Source of the DNA: Zea mays
Lineage: Eukaryota; Streptophyta; Magnoliopsida; Poales; Poaceae
Length of the DNA stretch: 64,000 bases
NCBI RefSeq assembly: GCF_902167145.1
Contig: NC_050097.1
Location: 111,819,982 to 111,883,981 of the forward strand
Direction: 5' to 3'
A program made the position numbers and the translations under genes. The notes under the pieces are model-generated. The model saw only the letters and a list, made by a program, of their open reading frames with translations. It was not told where the DNA came from and did not search any database. Of the stretch, positions 32,217 through 42,673 are shown in pieces (position 1 is the stretch's first letter; each line of letters begins with the position of its first letter).

Positions 32217-35200
32217 ATGGCCAGAGTGCGTTCTACCGCTAGGGTTGAGCGTGAGGGAGGCGAAGCTGAAGGATCGGAGACTGTTCCCATCTCCGAAGCG
32301 ATGCAACGATCCGGACTGGTAACCCCGGAAGAAATCCCCACTGCTGAGACAGAACAGGCGACTGCCGAAGCGGAAGAAGGAAACATTGAGGAAACTGATT
32401 CCGAAGATGATTATCGTATTACCATGCCAAGTAAGCCCAGCCACTTGGACTTCGGAAAGTCGACTGTTTCAAAGGCTGATCTCTCCAAGATGGTGAAGTC
32501 GGGTTATTTCAATGAAAGTCAGAAGAAGCTACTACGCTTCGGGGGGGAAGAAACTACCCCGAAGCCAGAGAAGGATGAAATAGTCATTTTCAAGAGCTTT
32601 CTAAAGGCTGGGTTGAGATTCCCCCTGCATGGGATTATTGCAGATGTATTGAAGAGGTTTGGGATCTACTTTCATCAGCTGACGCCTAACGCTATCGTTA
32701 GGCTTAGCGTCTATATCTGGGCCCTCCGAAGCCAGGCGGTGGAGCCGTTTGCCGACAGCTTTTGTCGAGTTCATGAGCTGCATTATCAGACGAAGGCTAG
32801 AAAAGATGGATTGCATGATAACTTTGGTTGCTATAATTTTGCCTATCGGAAAACCACAAAGTTTCCTGTCATCAGCTATCGAAGCAAGTGGCCGGCAGGC
32901 TGGAAATCGGAATGGTTCTACGTCAAGGTTGATGACGACAAGGAGAAGCTTGTGCAGAGTCCACTTGAACTAATCTTCGGAGAAACCCGACCTCATTGCA
33001 ACATGACACCAGAAGGTCCAACCCAAAAAGCGTTGGCTGAGTTTAAAATTATTTCAGAGCATATCAGCACAAGAGACCTGGTTCAAGAGTTTTTGGCTTT
33101 CAGGGTTTTTCCTACCTTAAAAGAATGGGAAATGCCGAAGCTAGAGGGGGAGAAGAAAGAAGGGGAACTTGTGCGGTTACCTTACTATTACAAGTTTAAG
33201 AAATATTTTAAAACACCTTGCCAAGAGTGGCTGGACACAATTGAAATAATGTGCAATGAAATACTCGGTAATTACTCCAAAAAAGAGGATCAGTTGATGA
33301 CTGCTGCCTTCGGTACCCGTCCGAAGCGAAGACTGAATCGAGTGTTGGACGCCCTGGGTTTTGAATACCCTGACTACGAAAATCTGAATAAAGGTGTCGA
33401 AGGTCGGAAAAGGAAAAGGGTAGCCGAAGCTTTAAATGAAGATGAGGAAGAACCACCAAAAAAGAAGAATATTCCGAAGAAGAGGAAAGTATCATCTCCG
33501 AAGCAAAAAGTATCCGACGAAGAGGAGACTCCCGCATCACGCTCTGCTACTGACGTGGAAGAGATTTTGAAGGTAATGACTGAATCCCTGCCTGCGAAGC
33601 TAAGTCCATTGGGGCCTCAACTGACAAAGTTTTTTCAGAAGGAAAAGGAGCCCGAAAAAACGAAGAAAATAACTAAAATAAGGAGACAAAGAATCATCGC
33701 AGTGACAGAAGTCATTGACAAGACACCACCGAGAGCTTCAGCTCAGAAGATACCAGCGGCTGAGGAAATAACAAATATTGAAGTCGCACCTTCGGAGATC
33801 GCGGCTACCGAAGCTACATCAACCGAAGATTTGAACTTGGAAACCACAATCGAACACATCGACAAAAATGCTGCTAAACATGGCCACAGAAGAAGCTACT
33901 ACTGCCGCCGAAGAGACCATGGCCGCAGTGTCTGGGAATAGGGATGGCAACGGGGAATTCCCCGTCGGGTTTTAGCTCCCCAAACCCGTCCCCGCGACAA
34001 AAAAATTTCCCCGCGGGGATCCCCACGAACGCTTGCGGGGGACATTTCTTCCCCATCCCCGTTCCCCGCGGGGATAAATCCCCGTCGGGGATCCCCATCC
34101 CCGCTTAAATTATAATTAAATCGTACTTCATTTGTTATTAATGTAAAATATTGTCACTTATACACATTGTTAGATGTAAAATTCATTATGTGCACATTAA
34201 AATCAATGTATTTGTATAACGGGTGATCTCTTGATAAGGTAATTCTTTACTTTTATCATTAACTATTACATGAAAACATTGTCACATGTAAGTTTAACGA
34301 GTCCCCGCGGGGAACGGGGATAGGGAATGCTTCCCCATCCCCGTCCCCGTTTACCCGTCGGGGGAGAACTTTTCCCCATTTACATCCCCGTGGGGGAAGA
34401 AACTTCCCCATCCCCATCCCCTAATAGAGGAATTCCCCGCGGGGAATCGGGGATCGGGTCCCCATTGCCATCTCTATCTGGGAAAGAAAAGGAAATCGCT
34501 GACGAAACTTCAGAGGACGAAGCCTTCATGTTTCAAAATTTAGTTGGACAAGAATTGTCAAAAGCCGAAATAGAAGAGCTTAAAGAATATGCCAAATCTT
34601 GCGGATATAAACCAGGAGCACTCCTCTTCGGAGGTATTGACGATGAAAAATTAGACTGTATCCGGGATCAAACTGGAGCTAAGATTATCGGTACTCTATC
34701 AAAGAGTATTGGTTTTCCGAAGCTGGAAACGGATATCAGCCGCTACCGACGACAACATATCGTTGGTAGTTTATTTTATTCCAATTTCAAGGTGAACTAC
34801 TTTTCCCTTGTCTTTTATTGTTTTTAATCACGAAGACATTTCTAACGAAGGTTGTTTATGTGCAGAGTATGCTGTTGAGCAAGGCTTTGAAAATGCAGCA
34901 GGATCTGGAAGACAAAAAACACGAGGTTATAATTGAAAATTTAGAGAGCAAATTAACAGAGCAATCAGCTACTATTGAAAAGAAAAACTTCGAGCTTCAG
35001 GCAGCTGAAGGCTTACTGGCAGAAGCCGAAGCTAAAATAGCAGAATTGAATACGAAGCTTCTCTGCCAATCTGAACAGTTTGAACAAGAAAAGCAAGAAC
35101 TTAATGCGAAACTTGAAGCCGAAGCCCAACAAAATTCAGATTTGAAAAAATTACTGGCAAGCCTTCAAGACAAATGCTTAGAGTTTAGTAATAGATGTAT

Positions 35201-35664
35201 TCAACGACTGAGAAAAATCTTCCACTCAGTCGGGGCTAGCAGTGGGAAGTTCACCCCGTCAACTGAAGATTTACCAAAGACCTTCGAACATATTGAGGGT
35301 GAAATTGATGAGCTTGACGAAGTTATAGCCGGGCACGGTGACTTCTGTGCCTGGGTAGCTTCTCGGGGCACTGCTGCAGCTTTTCTGAAAGCTGGTTGCG
35401 ACTATGGAAAAATTGTTAATAGGCCCAATTTCACTCTATCACCATCAATTTTAGATGATATTCCTGACCTCGCCCGAAGCATTTCTAATAGATTTGTAAA
35501 GATGATATGGACAAAAGGCGGGCGAGAAAAAGCTGGAGACGAAGCTCGGAGTCATCTTGAACCAGTAAGAGATCATACCTTGTGCTTACCTTTTCCTTCA
35601 AGCTTGGTTTTGAGCCACAACAACTTAATTTATGTAGGATGACGAAGCCGAGACCGATGCTTAA
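32217..35664 (+). pseudogene. Antisense spliced gene of the Tat element (Transposase_28-type protein), disrupted
   Basis: Opposite strand to pol. Exon 1 runs from ATG 32217 (MARVRSTARVERE) to AAG at 34791; exon 2 is 34866-35564; exon 3 is 35638-35664, ending in TAA. All junctions are GT-AG and keep phase. The N-terminal half holds the conserved block with FPLHGIIADVLKRF and HQLTPNAIVRLSVYIW, typical of the plant family described as putative gypsy-type transposon protein. The middle is acidic/basic with KKKNIPKKRKV, a likely nuclear signal. Exon 2 is a long coiled coil (LEDKKHEVIIENLESKLTEQ). Antisense genes are known in Tat elements such as Grande; the function is unknown. Breaks: a 1-base shift near 33875 and a MITE at 33939. 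Confidence 0.85.
33939..34476. mobile_element. hAT-type MITE with GGGGA-rich ends
   Basis: 538 bp. The left end reads TAGGGATGGCAACGGGGA and the right end, reverse strand, reads TAGAGATGGCAATGGGGA. It is flanked by the perfect 8-bp duplication TCTGGGAA (33931-33938, 34477-34484). 8-bp duplications and TAGGGATG ends are typical of the hAT superfamily (compare Ac). Both arms are packed with CCCCGCGGGGA palindromes around an AT-rich centre. No transposase. It interrupts the antisense gene of the Tat element. Confidence 0.95.
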
Positions 35665-36150
35665 AGAGTATGACGCCGAAGCTGAAGGCCTCATGAAGAT
35701 CAGTAGGAGTAGACTGTAGACAAACTCAAGAAACTTTTGAAATAACTTATGTAAATATAACTAAACTGTTCTTAATGAATTCTGTTCATACCTTGTAATA
35801 TGCTCTTACCCTTTCATTAATGTATGAGAGACGCTTTGATGTGGACGAAATTATCTTTTTGAGCCGAAGGCGAAAAAACACCTTCCCTTCTTTTCGTACA
35901 CAGCGAAGCATAAAAAACAACTTTTCCTTTTTTCCGAAGCTCTTCTTTTCGTACACGACGAAGTACAAAAGACAGTTTTTTTTCCTTTTTGCCGAAGCAA
36001 CCACTTATGCTATGATGATGGTTATCCTACATATGCCTGGATGAATGTTTATGAATGCAAATGTTATGATGTAATGTGATGTGCAAATGAATGTCCAAAC
36101 ACATATCCGAAGCCATAATCACAACCATTATTTCCTTAGAAACAATCACA

Positions 36151-36365
36151 TATCAGCGCTGACTTTTCGCTGTAAGCCTCCCTTAGGAGCTTCTTCGCCT
36201 TTTACTTCAGCGGAATCAGCGTTGACTTTTCGCTGTAAGCTCTGCATTCCCTTAGGAACGTCTTTGGAGCTTCTTCGCCTTTTACTTTCGGCGAAATCAA
36301 CGTTGACTTTTCGCTGTAAGCTCTGCATTCCCTTAGGAACGACTTTGGAGCTTCTTCCCTGTTTC
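36151..36365 (-). repeat. Three imperfect tandem repeats of about 60-85 bp
   Basis: Each unit starts CAGCGYTGACTTTTCGCTGTAAG or a close variant (36153, about 36218, about 36299), then CCCTTAGGA and GGAGCTTCTTCGCC. The first unit is shorter by about 20 bp. They lie between the pol stop and the antisense gene. Confidence 0.85.
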
Positions 36366-36544
36366 TTTCCGGCACTCGATGGTGCGTTCTCAGCTTTTAC
36401 ATTTACATCTTTGGGGGATTTTGCTCTTATAGAGCTAAAAAAGGAAATTACATGTGATGGCCCCATTAAAAACCTTTCTCCCCCTTCAGAAAGGAAAAGG
36501 GTGCCATGAAAGAGAAAATAAAAAATATAAAAAATTACATCAAG

Positions 36545-39500
36545 TTATACATAATATCGCCGAAGCTCATCCGCATTCCAAGATCTAGGTATGTCGTTGC
36601 CGTCCATATCCTTCAATCTGTATGAACCGGGTCTTGACAAAGATGCTACCAAAAAAGGTCCCTCCCATTTCAACTGCAACTTGCCCACTGTATCTGGGTT
36701 AGCCACTCTCCGAAGCACCAAATATCCTGGCTCAATATTCTTTAGCCGAACCTTTCTATCACGCCATTTGATTGTTTCGGCTTGATATTTATTGATGTTC
36801 TCCACAGCTTGAAGCCTGATCCCTTCTATAGCATCTTTTTCCACAGAATGATCAGCTTCAGAATCTGATTCTGCCGAAGCTACTACTCTTATTGATCCAG
36901 TTTTAGCTTCCTCCGGAGTTATTGCTTCGTCACCAAACAATAATTTGAATGGAGTAAAGCCTGTTGACCTTGATATTGTTGTGTTGTGGCTCCATACCAC
37001 TTTGATTAATTGATCTGGCCACTTTCCCCTGGGTTGATTGAAGATTAACTTCATTATTCCTGTCATTATGATGCCATTGGCTCTTTCAACGAGTCCATTT
37101 GACTCCGGATGCCTGACTGATGCAAAATGGATCTTCGTTCCAATTTGATCACAGAATTCTCTGAAAGCTTCGGAGTCGAACTGTGTTCCATTATCTACAG
37201 TGATGGCCTTTGGTACTCCGAAACGACAAACAATATTCTGCCAGAAAAACTTTTGAATGGTGGCCGAAGTTATTGTGGCTAAAGGCTTTGCCTCAATCCA
37301 TTTAGAAAAATATTCCACAGCCACTACAACATATCTTAAGTTTCCTTGGGCCGGTGGTAACGGACCTAACAAGTCAAGGCCCCACCTTTGCAATGGCCAG
37401 ATGGGTTGTATCAGCTGAGTTAGTGACGAAGGTTGTTTTTGATCTCTTGCACATTTCTGACAACCTTCGCACTTTTGAACTAATTCCGCTGCATCCGAAG
37501 CTGCCTTCGGCCAATAAAACCCTTGACGGAAAACTTTTCCAAGTAACGGCCTAGATCCAATGTGAGATCCACACAGGCCTGCATGTATTTCTTTCATCAA
37601 TTCTATGTCTTTGGCTCTAGATAAACACTTGAGTAATGGAGCACAAACTCCATGCTTGTACAACTCCCCTTCTATCATGACATATGGATGAGCTCTTGCC
37701 TCTATCCTCCTGTTGTAAGTTTCGTCATCTGAAAGGAAATTACCCTGAAGGTAAGAGATAATCTCAGTTCTCCAGTCTTCACTATAAACAGGAGATATAT
37801 TGAGGACTGCTCTTTCAAGAAGTTCCACTGAAGGTGCTTTTATTGTTTCGAAGAACACATCCGAAGGTAAGGGCAGCCCCTGTGCTGCTGACTTAGCTAG
37901 CAAATCAGCATGCTCATTTTGTCCTCGAGGGATATTTTTGACAGAAAATCCTTCGAAGGAAGCTTCAATCCTTCGGACCGTGTCTAGATATTTTTCAAGC
38001 TTCGGATCTTTAGCCTTACAACTTTTGTCGATATGACCCGAAACAACCTGGGAATCAGTTTTAAGAATGGCCCTTCTGATTCCCATTGCTTTTAACTTCC
38101 GAAGGCCCAAAAGCAGGGCTTCGTACTCAGTAATATTGTTAGTACAACTAAAATCGAGTCTTGCTGCATAACAAGTTTTAACTTTGGATGGTGAGACCAA
38201 CACAGCGGCTGCTCCTGCTCCGAAGGTTCCCCAAGACCCATCGCAAAACACTGTCCATACTTCGGCATCTTTATTTGTTTCTTCATCCTGAGCCCCTGGC
38301 GTCCAGTCAGCAATGAAATCTGCCAACGCTTGAGACTGGATCGAAGATCTATGCACATAATCAATGCAAAATTCATTGAGCTCTGCAGCCCATTTTCCAA
38401 TCCGTCCAGTAGCTTCTCTATTTCTCATAATATCCTTCAACGGTTGTGAAGAAGGAACAACAATATTGTATGCTTGAAAGTAATGCCGAAGCTTCCTGGA
38501 TGCCATCAAAACAGCATATAACACCTTCTCCAATTCTGTATAGTTTTTCTTTGATGTACTAAGAACTTCAGATACGAAATACACTGGGACCTGCTTCTTG
38601 ACTTGGCCATCAAGCTTCTCCTGGACAAGTGCTGCACTTACCGCTGAATGCGAAGCTGCCACATATAATAACAAAGGAGCCCCTGGCGTTGGTGGAGTTA
38701 ATGTTGTTAAATCTATCAAATATTGCTTCAGTTCCTCGAAGGCTTTTTGTTGGCTTGGTCCCCATTGAAAGACTTCGGCTGATTTCAGCACTTCGAAGAA
38801 TGGTAAATTTCTCTCTGCTGATCTGGATATGAATCTATTGAGAGATGCCAGCCTCCCTGTCAATCTTTGGGCCCCCTTTTTTGTAGTTGGTGGCTCCATT
38901 CGAAGTATAGCTTCAATTTTACTTGGATTAGCTTCAATTCCCTTTGTTGAAACCAAGCATCCAAGAAATTTCCCCTTTTTTACTCTGAAGACACATTTTT
39001 CTGGATTCAACTTTAGACCAGCTTGTCTAAAACTGGCGAAGGTCTCCTGCAAATCAGCAATGTGATTTTCCTGTTTCGTGCTTTTTACAATGATATCATC
39101 AACATAAGTTAGCACATTTCTGCCTATCTGAGACTGGAGAACCTTCGCAGTCATTCTGCTGAAACTTCCTCCAGCGTTCTTGAGTCCCTCAGGCATCCGA
39201 AGGTAACAATATGTTCCACTAGGGGTTATGAAACTGGTCTTCGGCTCATCCTCCTTCTTCATCCAAATTTGATGATAGCCTGAATAACAATCGAGAAGAC
39301 TCATAAGCTCTGACGAAGCTGCTGCATCAACTAAGGAGTCTATCCTTGGCAATGGGAATTCGTCCTTCGGACAGGCCTTGTTGAGATCCGTAAAATCGAT
39401 ACACATTCGCCATTTGCCATTGGCCTTTTTTACCATAACAGTGTTAGCTAGCCATTCTGGGTACTTTACTTCTCTGATAACTCCTGCACTGAGGAGTCTT

Positions 39501-40498
39501 TTGACTTCATTCTGAGCGCCTTCGGCCTTGTCATCAGACATTTTCCGAAGCCTCTGCTTTCTGGGTCTAAAAGATGGGTCAACATTGAGCGAGTGTTCAA
39601 TAACATCCCTGTTAACTCCGCAAAGATCATTGGCTGACCATGCAAAAACATCTTTGTTGTTGAACAAAAACCTTATCAAGGTTTTCTCCTGTTCTTCGGA
39701 TAATTGGGAGCCCAACAGCACCTTCTGCTCTGCTATGTCCTCACATAAGAGCATGGGCTTCGGCTGATCTGCCGAAGCTGCTTTCTCCCTTCTGAATTTG
39801 TACTGTTCACAAGCTTCAGCTCCATCTATGTTATGGATTGCTTTTGAGTCAGTCCAGTTTCCCTCGGCCCTTCTGGCAGCTTCCTGACTTCCATGAATAG
39901 CAATGGGTCCTTTATCCGAAGGTATCTTCATGCAAAGGTAAGTAGGATGAAGAATTGCTTCGAAAGCATTGAGGGTACCACGACCAATAATTGCATTGTA
40001 AGGGTATTCCATGTCAACAATGTCAAACACAACTTGCTCGGTTCTGGTGTTGTTGATGAAGCCGAAGGTCACTGGCATGGTGATCTTGCCCAGTGCTACA
40101 ATTTGTCTTCCTCCGAAGCCACAGAGAGGGTGCGTAGCATCATGAATCTTGTCTTCTGGCTCTTGCATTTGTCTGAAGGCCTTAGCAAATATAATATCAG
40201 CTGCACTGCCTGTATCAACCAAAACATTGTGGACCAGAAATCCTTTGATAACGCAAGAAATAACCATAGCATCGTTATGAGGAAAATCCTTGAGCTGAAG
40301 ATCCTCTTGGGAGAAGGTGATTGGAATGTGTGACCATCTTGACTTGATGAAGGGTCCCTGCACTCCAACATGTTGTACCCTTCTCTGCGCCTCTTTCTTC
40401 TGCTTTTTGTTGGCTGGTTCTGAGCACGAACCACCTGTTATCGGGAGCACCAGCTTCGGGGCCGAAGCAGCTCCAACTTGATCGTTAATCGAAGCCAT
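36545..40498 (-). CDS. Intact Tat pol: protease, RT, RNase H, integrase (1317 aa)
   Basis: Single open frame, MASINDQVGAASAP to DELRRYYV. N-terminal about 80 residues without a recognised domain, then the aspartic protease (VLVDTGSAADIIF, about 40199-40225); RT with CIDFTDLNKACPKDEFPLP, RMPEGLKNAG and YVDDIIVKS (about 39095-39106); RNase H with FCDGSWGTFGAG; a second RNase-H-like stretch through LKTDSQVVSGH; integrase zinc region HIGSRPLLG to KCEGCQKC, and catalytic GLDLLGPLP, VDNGTQFDS and ESNGLVERANG. Every catalytic motif looks intact and there is no stop. No gag is fused or upstream, so particles would need Gag from another element. Confidence 0.95.
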   Translation of the reverse strand: MASINDQVGAASAPKLVLPITGGSCSEPANKKQKKEAQRRVQHVGVQGPFIKSRWSHIPITFSQEDLQLKDFPHNDAMVISCVIKGFLVHNVLVDTGSAADIIFAKAFRQMQEPEDKIHDATHPLCGFGGRQIVALGKITMPVTFGFINNTRTEQVVFDIVDMEYPYNAIIGRGTLNAFEAILHPTYLCMKIPSDKGPIAIHGSQEAARRAEGNWTDSKAIHNIDGAEACEQYKFRREKAASADQPKPMLLCEDIAEQKVLLGSQLSEEQEKTLIRFLFNNKDVFAWSANDLCGVNRDVIEHSLNVDPSFRPRKQRLRKMSDDKAEGAQNEVKRLLSAGVIREVKYPEWLANTVMVKKANGKWRMCIDFTDLNKACPKDEFPLPRIDSLVDAAASSELMSLLDCYSGYHQIWMKKEDEPKTSFITPSGTYCYLRMPEGLKNAGGSFSRMTAKVLQSQIGRNVLTYVDDIIVKSTKQENHIADLQETFASFRQAGLKLNPEKCVFRVKKGKFLGCLVSTKGIEANPSKIEAILRMEPPTTKKGAQRLTGRLASLNRFISRSAERNLPFFEVLKSAEVFQWGPSQQKAFEELKQYLIDLTTLTPPTPGAPLLLYVAASHSAVSAALVQEKLDGQVKKQVPVYFVSEVLSTSKKNYTELEKVLYAVLMASRKLRHYFQAYNIVVPSSQPLKDIMRNREATGRIGKWAAELNEFCIDYVHRSSIQSQALADFIADWTPGAQDEETNKDAEVWTVFCDGSWGTFGAGAAAVLVSPSKVKTCYAARLDFSCTNNITEYEALLLGLRKLKAMGIRRAILKTDSQVVSGHIDKSCKAKDPKLEKYLDTVRRIEASFEGFSVKNIPRGQNEHADLLAKSAAQGLPLPSDVFFETIKAPSVELLERAVLNISPVYSEDWRTEIISYLQGNFLSDDETYNRRIEARAHPYVMIEGELYKHGVCAPLLKCLSRAKDIELMKEIHAGLCGSHIGSRPLLGKVFRQGFYWPKAASDAAELVQKCEGCQKCARDQKQPSSLTQLIQPIWPLQRWGLDLLGPLPPAQGNLRYVVVAVEYFSKWIEAKPLATITSATIQKFFWQNIVCRFGVPKAITVDNGTQFDSEAFREFCDQIGTKIHFASVRHPESNGLVERANGIIMTGIMKLIFNQPRGKWPDQLIKVVWSHNTTISRSTGFTPFKLLFGDEAITPEEAKTGSIRVVASAESDSEADHSVEKDAIEGIRLQAVENINKYQAETIKWRDRKVRLKNIEPGYLVLRRVANPDTVGKLQLKWEGPFLVASLSRPGSYRLKDMDGNDIPRSWNADELRRYYV

Positions 40499-40534
40499 CA
40501 GCTCAAAAAAGTGGAAGTGAGTTGACCGAAGGTG

Positions 40535-40541
40535 GGCGCCA
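40535..40541 (-). other. Primer-binding site of the Tat element
   Basis: The minus strand reads TGGCGCC one base after the LTR terminus CCCAACA. The first 7 bases equal those of the tRNA-Asp-type site common in Tat elements; the following bases (CACCTTCGG) do not match. Confidence 0.55.
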
Positions 40542-40542
40542 A

Positions 40543-41127
40543 TGTTGGGGATTTGTTCTCAAATGCTATGAATTAAGAACAAGGCAACATAAAATGTTAA
40601 ATGTTAATGTCCTTCGTCCAACGAAGCATTATTCCCTTGGGGATTAATGGACCTTGGACGAAGGTTGATGACAATACGATTACGAAGGTTAAATCTTCGT
40701 AATTGAATTTTAATAGATTGTATAAGATAACATAAAATATAGAATATCAAAGGTAAATGAATCATAAACGAACCATATTATATCTACTCAGTGTATTTAA
40801 TCATTAAATACAGTTATACCTCCGCCTTGGCAAAGATTGATTCCCGAAAGATGCGATTGCAAAATACCGAAATCCGTGAACAGTAAAGGAATACTGTTCA
40901 CTATTTATAGACACGGGACACAACCTGTGAGGAATTACAATTATGCCCCTCATAAGGGATTACAACAGCGACTCAAACATTTATGGACTAAAAGGTCATT
41001 CTACTTTTATGTCGGTTTGTAATTCCGAAGCTTCATGAAGAGGAACCTTCGGTCATCACATGCGGACAGCTTCAGCCGAAGCTGTTTCTTCCTACCAGAC
41101 CTTCGGCGACGAAGCATAGTCCCAACA
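40543..41127 (-). mobile_element. 5' LTR of the Tat element
   Basis: 585 bp, the same length as the other LTR with about 8 substitutions and no indels. The duplicated TGCGC follows at 41128. Confidence 0.94.
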
Positions 41128-41706
41128 TGCGCCAAAGAAGAACATCACATATAATGACAAAGTGTATAGAGATAAATGTCACAAGTATCATTATTATATA
41201 GCGGAAGTCTTACAAAAATGAATGATAATAATAAAGCAAACTAAACGTCCATCCTTGGCACCATAAATTTGACTGGGAGACGCCACCTAGATGAGCTCAT
41301 ACTCTTCATTGTAAGGCTCCTCCTGGACCACATGTTCGGGTTTATATATTGCCACGGTGAGCTCACAAAAGATCATAGCTCAAGAAGTTGTGGGGAATAA
41401 TGTGTATGAACTCACCAAAGGTGGGAGTTCATGTGAAGTGTAAGGCTGACCAATAAATAAGAGTTAAAGCTGAGAATTGCTTTTAATAAGTTGGTCAAGT
41501 TTTATTAGCAGTTACTAAATGTAAGTAGATACCAAACCAGAGTAATAGTAGATCAAAATTAATAATAAATCCCAATGCGATGCAAATGACAAATTAAATT
41601 TAATTCCATAAATTAATCATGCAATAGTCTTGAGCTGCTCATGACCGCGAGCACAACTAGTATACCAGTTTTACACTATGCAGAGGTTACGCAGCTTTAC
41701 CCACAA
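41128..41706 (-). mobile_element. 5' LTR of the minus-strand chromovirus, continued
   Basis: Continues from 31162 after the Tat insertion. It ends abruptly near 41706, after TTTACCCACAAGTCAGG, where an inverted LTR copy begins. No gene. Confidence 0.85.
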
Positions 41707-42216
41707 GTCAGGCGATGGGTCCCTGCATTGGAGCTTCCTAGAAACTGTAGCGGGTTTTCTGAAGCTAGTGGAACTTTGTAAAGCCCTCGTAGTGTTACCC
41801 TGCCTCGCTTCCTTGGTAGAGGTGTATGAGAAGTCGCGATGCCTTTACAGATGGGTAACATGACTTGTGGCTAAAGATGTGTAACCTCTGCAGAGTGTAA
41901 AACTGGTATATCAGCCGTGCTCACGGTCATGAGCCGCTCGGACACTCACATGATTAATTTATGGAACTAAATTCAATTTTTCATATGCATTGCATCGCGG
42001 GTATTGTTATCAATTTTGAACTATTACTTTTTTGGGTTGGTATATACTTACACTTAGTAACTGCTAATAAAATTTTGACCAACTTTAAAAGCGATGCTCA
42101 GCTCTAACCATCCTTTTTGGTAAGCCTTACTCTTCACATGAGCTCCCACCTTTGGCGAGTTCATGCACATTATTCCCCACAACTTGTTGAGCGATGAATG
42201 TATGTGAGCTCACCCT
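41357..42216. repeat. Long inverted repeat of LTR sequence (arms about 350 bp)
   Basis: The left arm (about 41357-41705) and right arm (about 41865-42216) are imperfect reverse complements. Examples are TCATGACCGCGAGCAC against GTGCTCACGGTCATGA, and GAACTCACCAAAGGTGGGAG against CTCCCACCTTTGGCGAGTTC. The spacer of about 160 bp belongs to the right-hand LTR. It arises from two LTRs joined head to head. Confidence 0.85.
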
Positions 42217-42519
42217 TGCTGTCTCACACCCCTCCCATAGGTCAAGAATAGGTACCGCAGGATGAGGCGCATGGAGGATGTTGTGATGAGTTCGTGAGAG
42301 GTCTAGGTCGTCGTCTCTCAGTCAACTTTGGGTTGCTGGATCGTTGTCTCCTTAAGATGTATTTATTTATTTATTTTGTACAGAACTCCTATTATATAGT
42401 AAAGATGTGACATTCGTTTCAGTACCATGATTCATCATATGTGTGAGAGTTGGTTCCAGCACACCTGGTGATTATGTTTGTGCCCGGGTCTTGGTGCCCC
42501 GAAACCCGGGTGTGACACT
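41707..42519 (+). mobile_element. Tekay-like LTR 3' fragment, plus orientation
   Basis: Matches 52240-53020 in the same orientation (CTGTAGCGGGTTTT, TTCCTTGGTAGA, CCTCTGCAGAGTGTAAAACTGGTAT) and ends CCCGGGTGTGACA. It is truncated on the left at the head-to-head junction. No coding sequence. Confidence 0.8.
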
Positions 42520-42673
42520 GCAGCGCGGGGCCCGCTGTCAGCTGGTCACACATGCGCAGCTCTCCGCTACCCTGGTCAGGTGATGACAGGTGGGCCCGCC
42601 TTGTCATCATGCTCCTCGCATAACAAACACCGGGTCTGCCGCCGATCGCGCCGGGATCGTGTGGTGGAGCACT

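Larger units (their letters stand above)
31163..41127 (-). mobile_element. Tat-lineage Ty3-gypsy element, gag-less, 9965 bp
   Basis: Flanked by perfect TGCGC duplications (31158-31162, 41128-41132). LTRs of 585 bp lie at 31163-31747 and 40543-41127 and differ at about 8 positions (1.4%), or about half a million years at 1.3e-8. Minus-strand order: LTR, TGGCGCC primer site, pol, short tandem repeats, an antisense gene on the plus strand, polypurine tract and LTR. The space between the primer site and pol is only about 40 bp, so gag is missing. Both strands are studded with CTTCGG/CCGAAG words. It inserted in the 5' LTR of a Tekay-like element. Confidence 0.94.

Noticed and set aside
32217..33941. 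Possible captured host gene rather than an element-borne gene
   Set aside because: It lies precisely between the Tat LTR and pol and shows the domain known from plant gypsy-type antisense genes, so an element gene is the simpler reading.
36081..36509. 142-codon plus-strand frame with repeated FRCKLCIPLGT
   Set aside because: Translation of the tandem repeats downstream of pol; no start context, domain or splice evidence.
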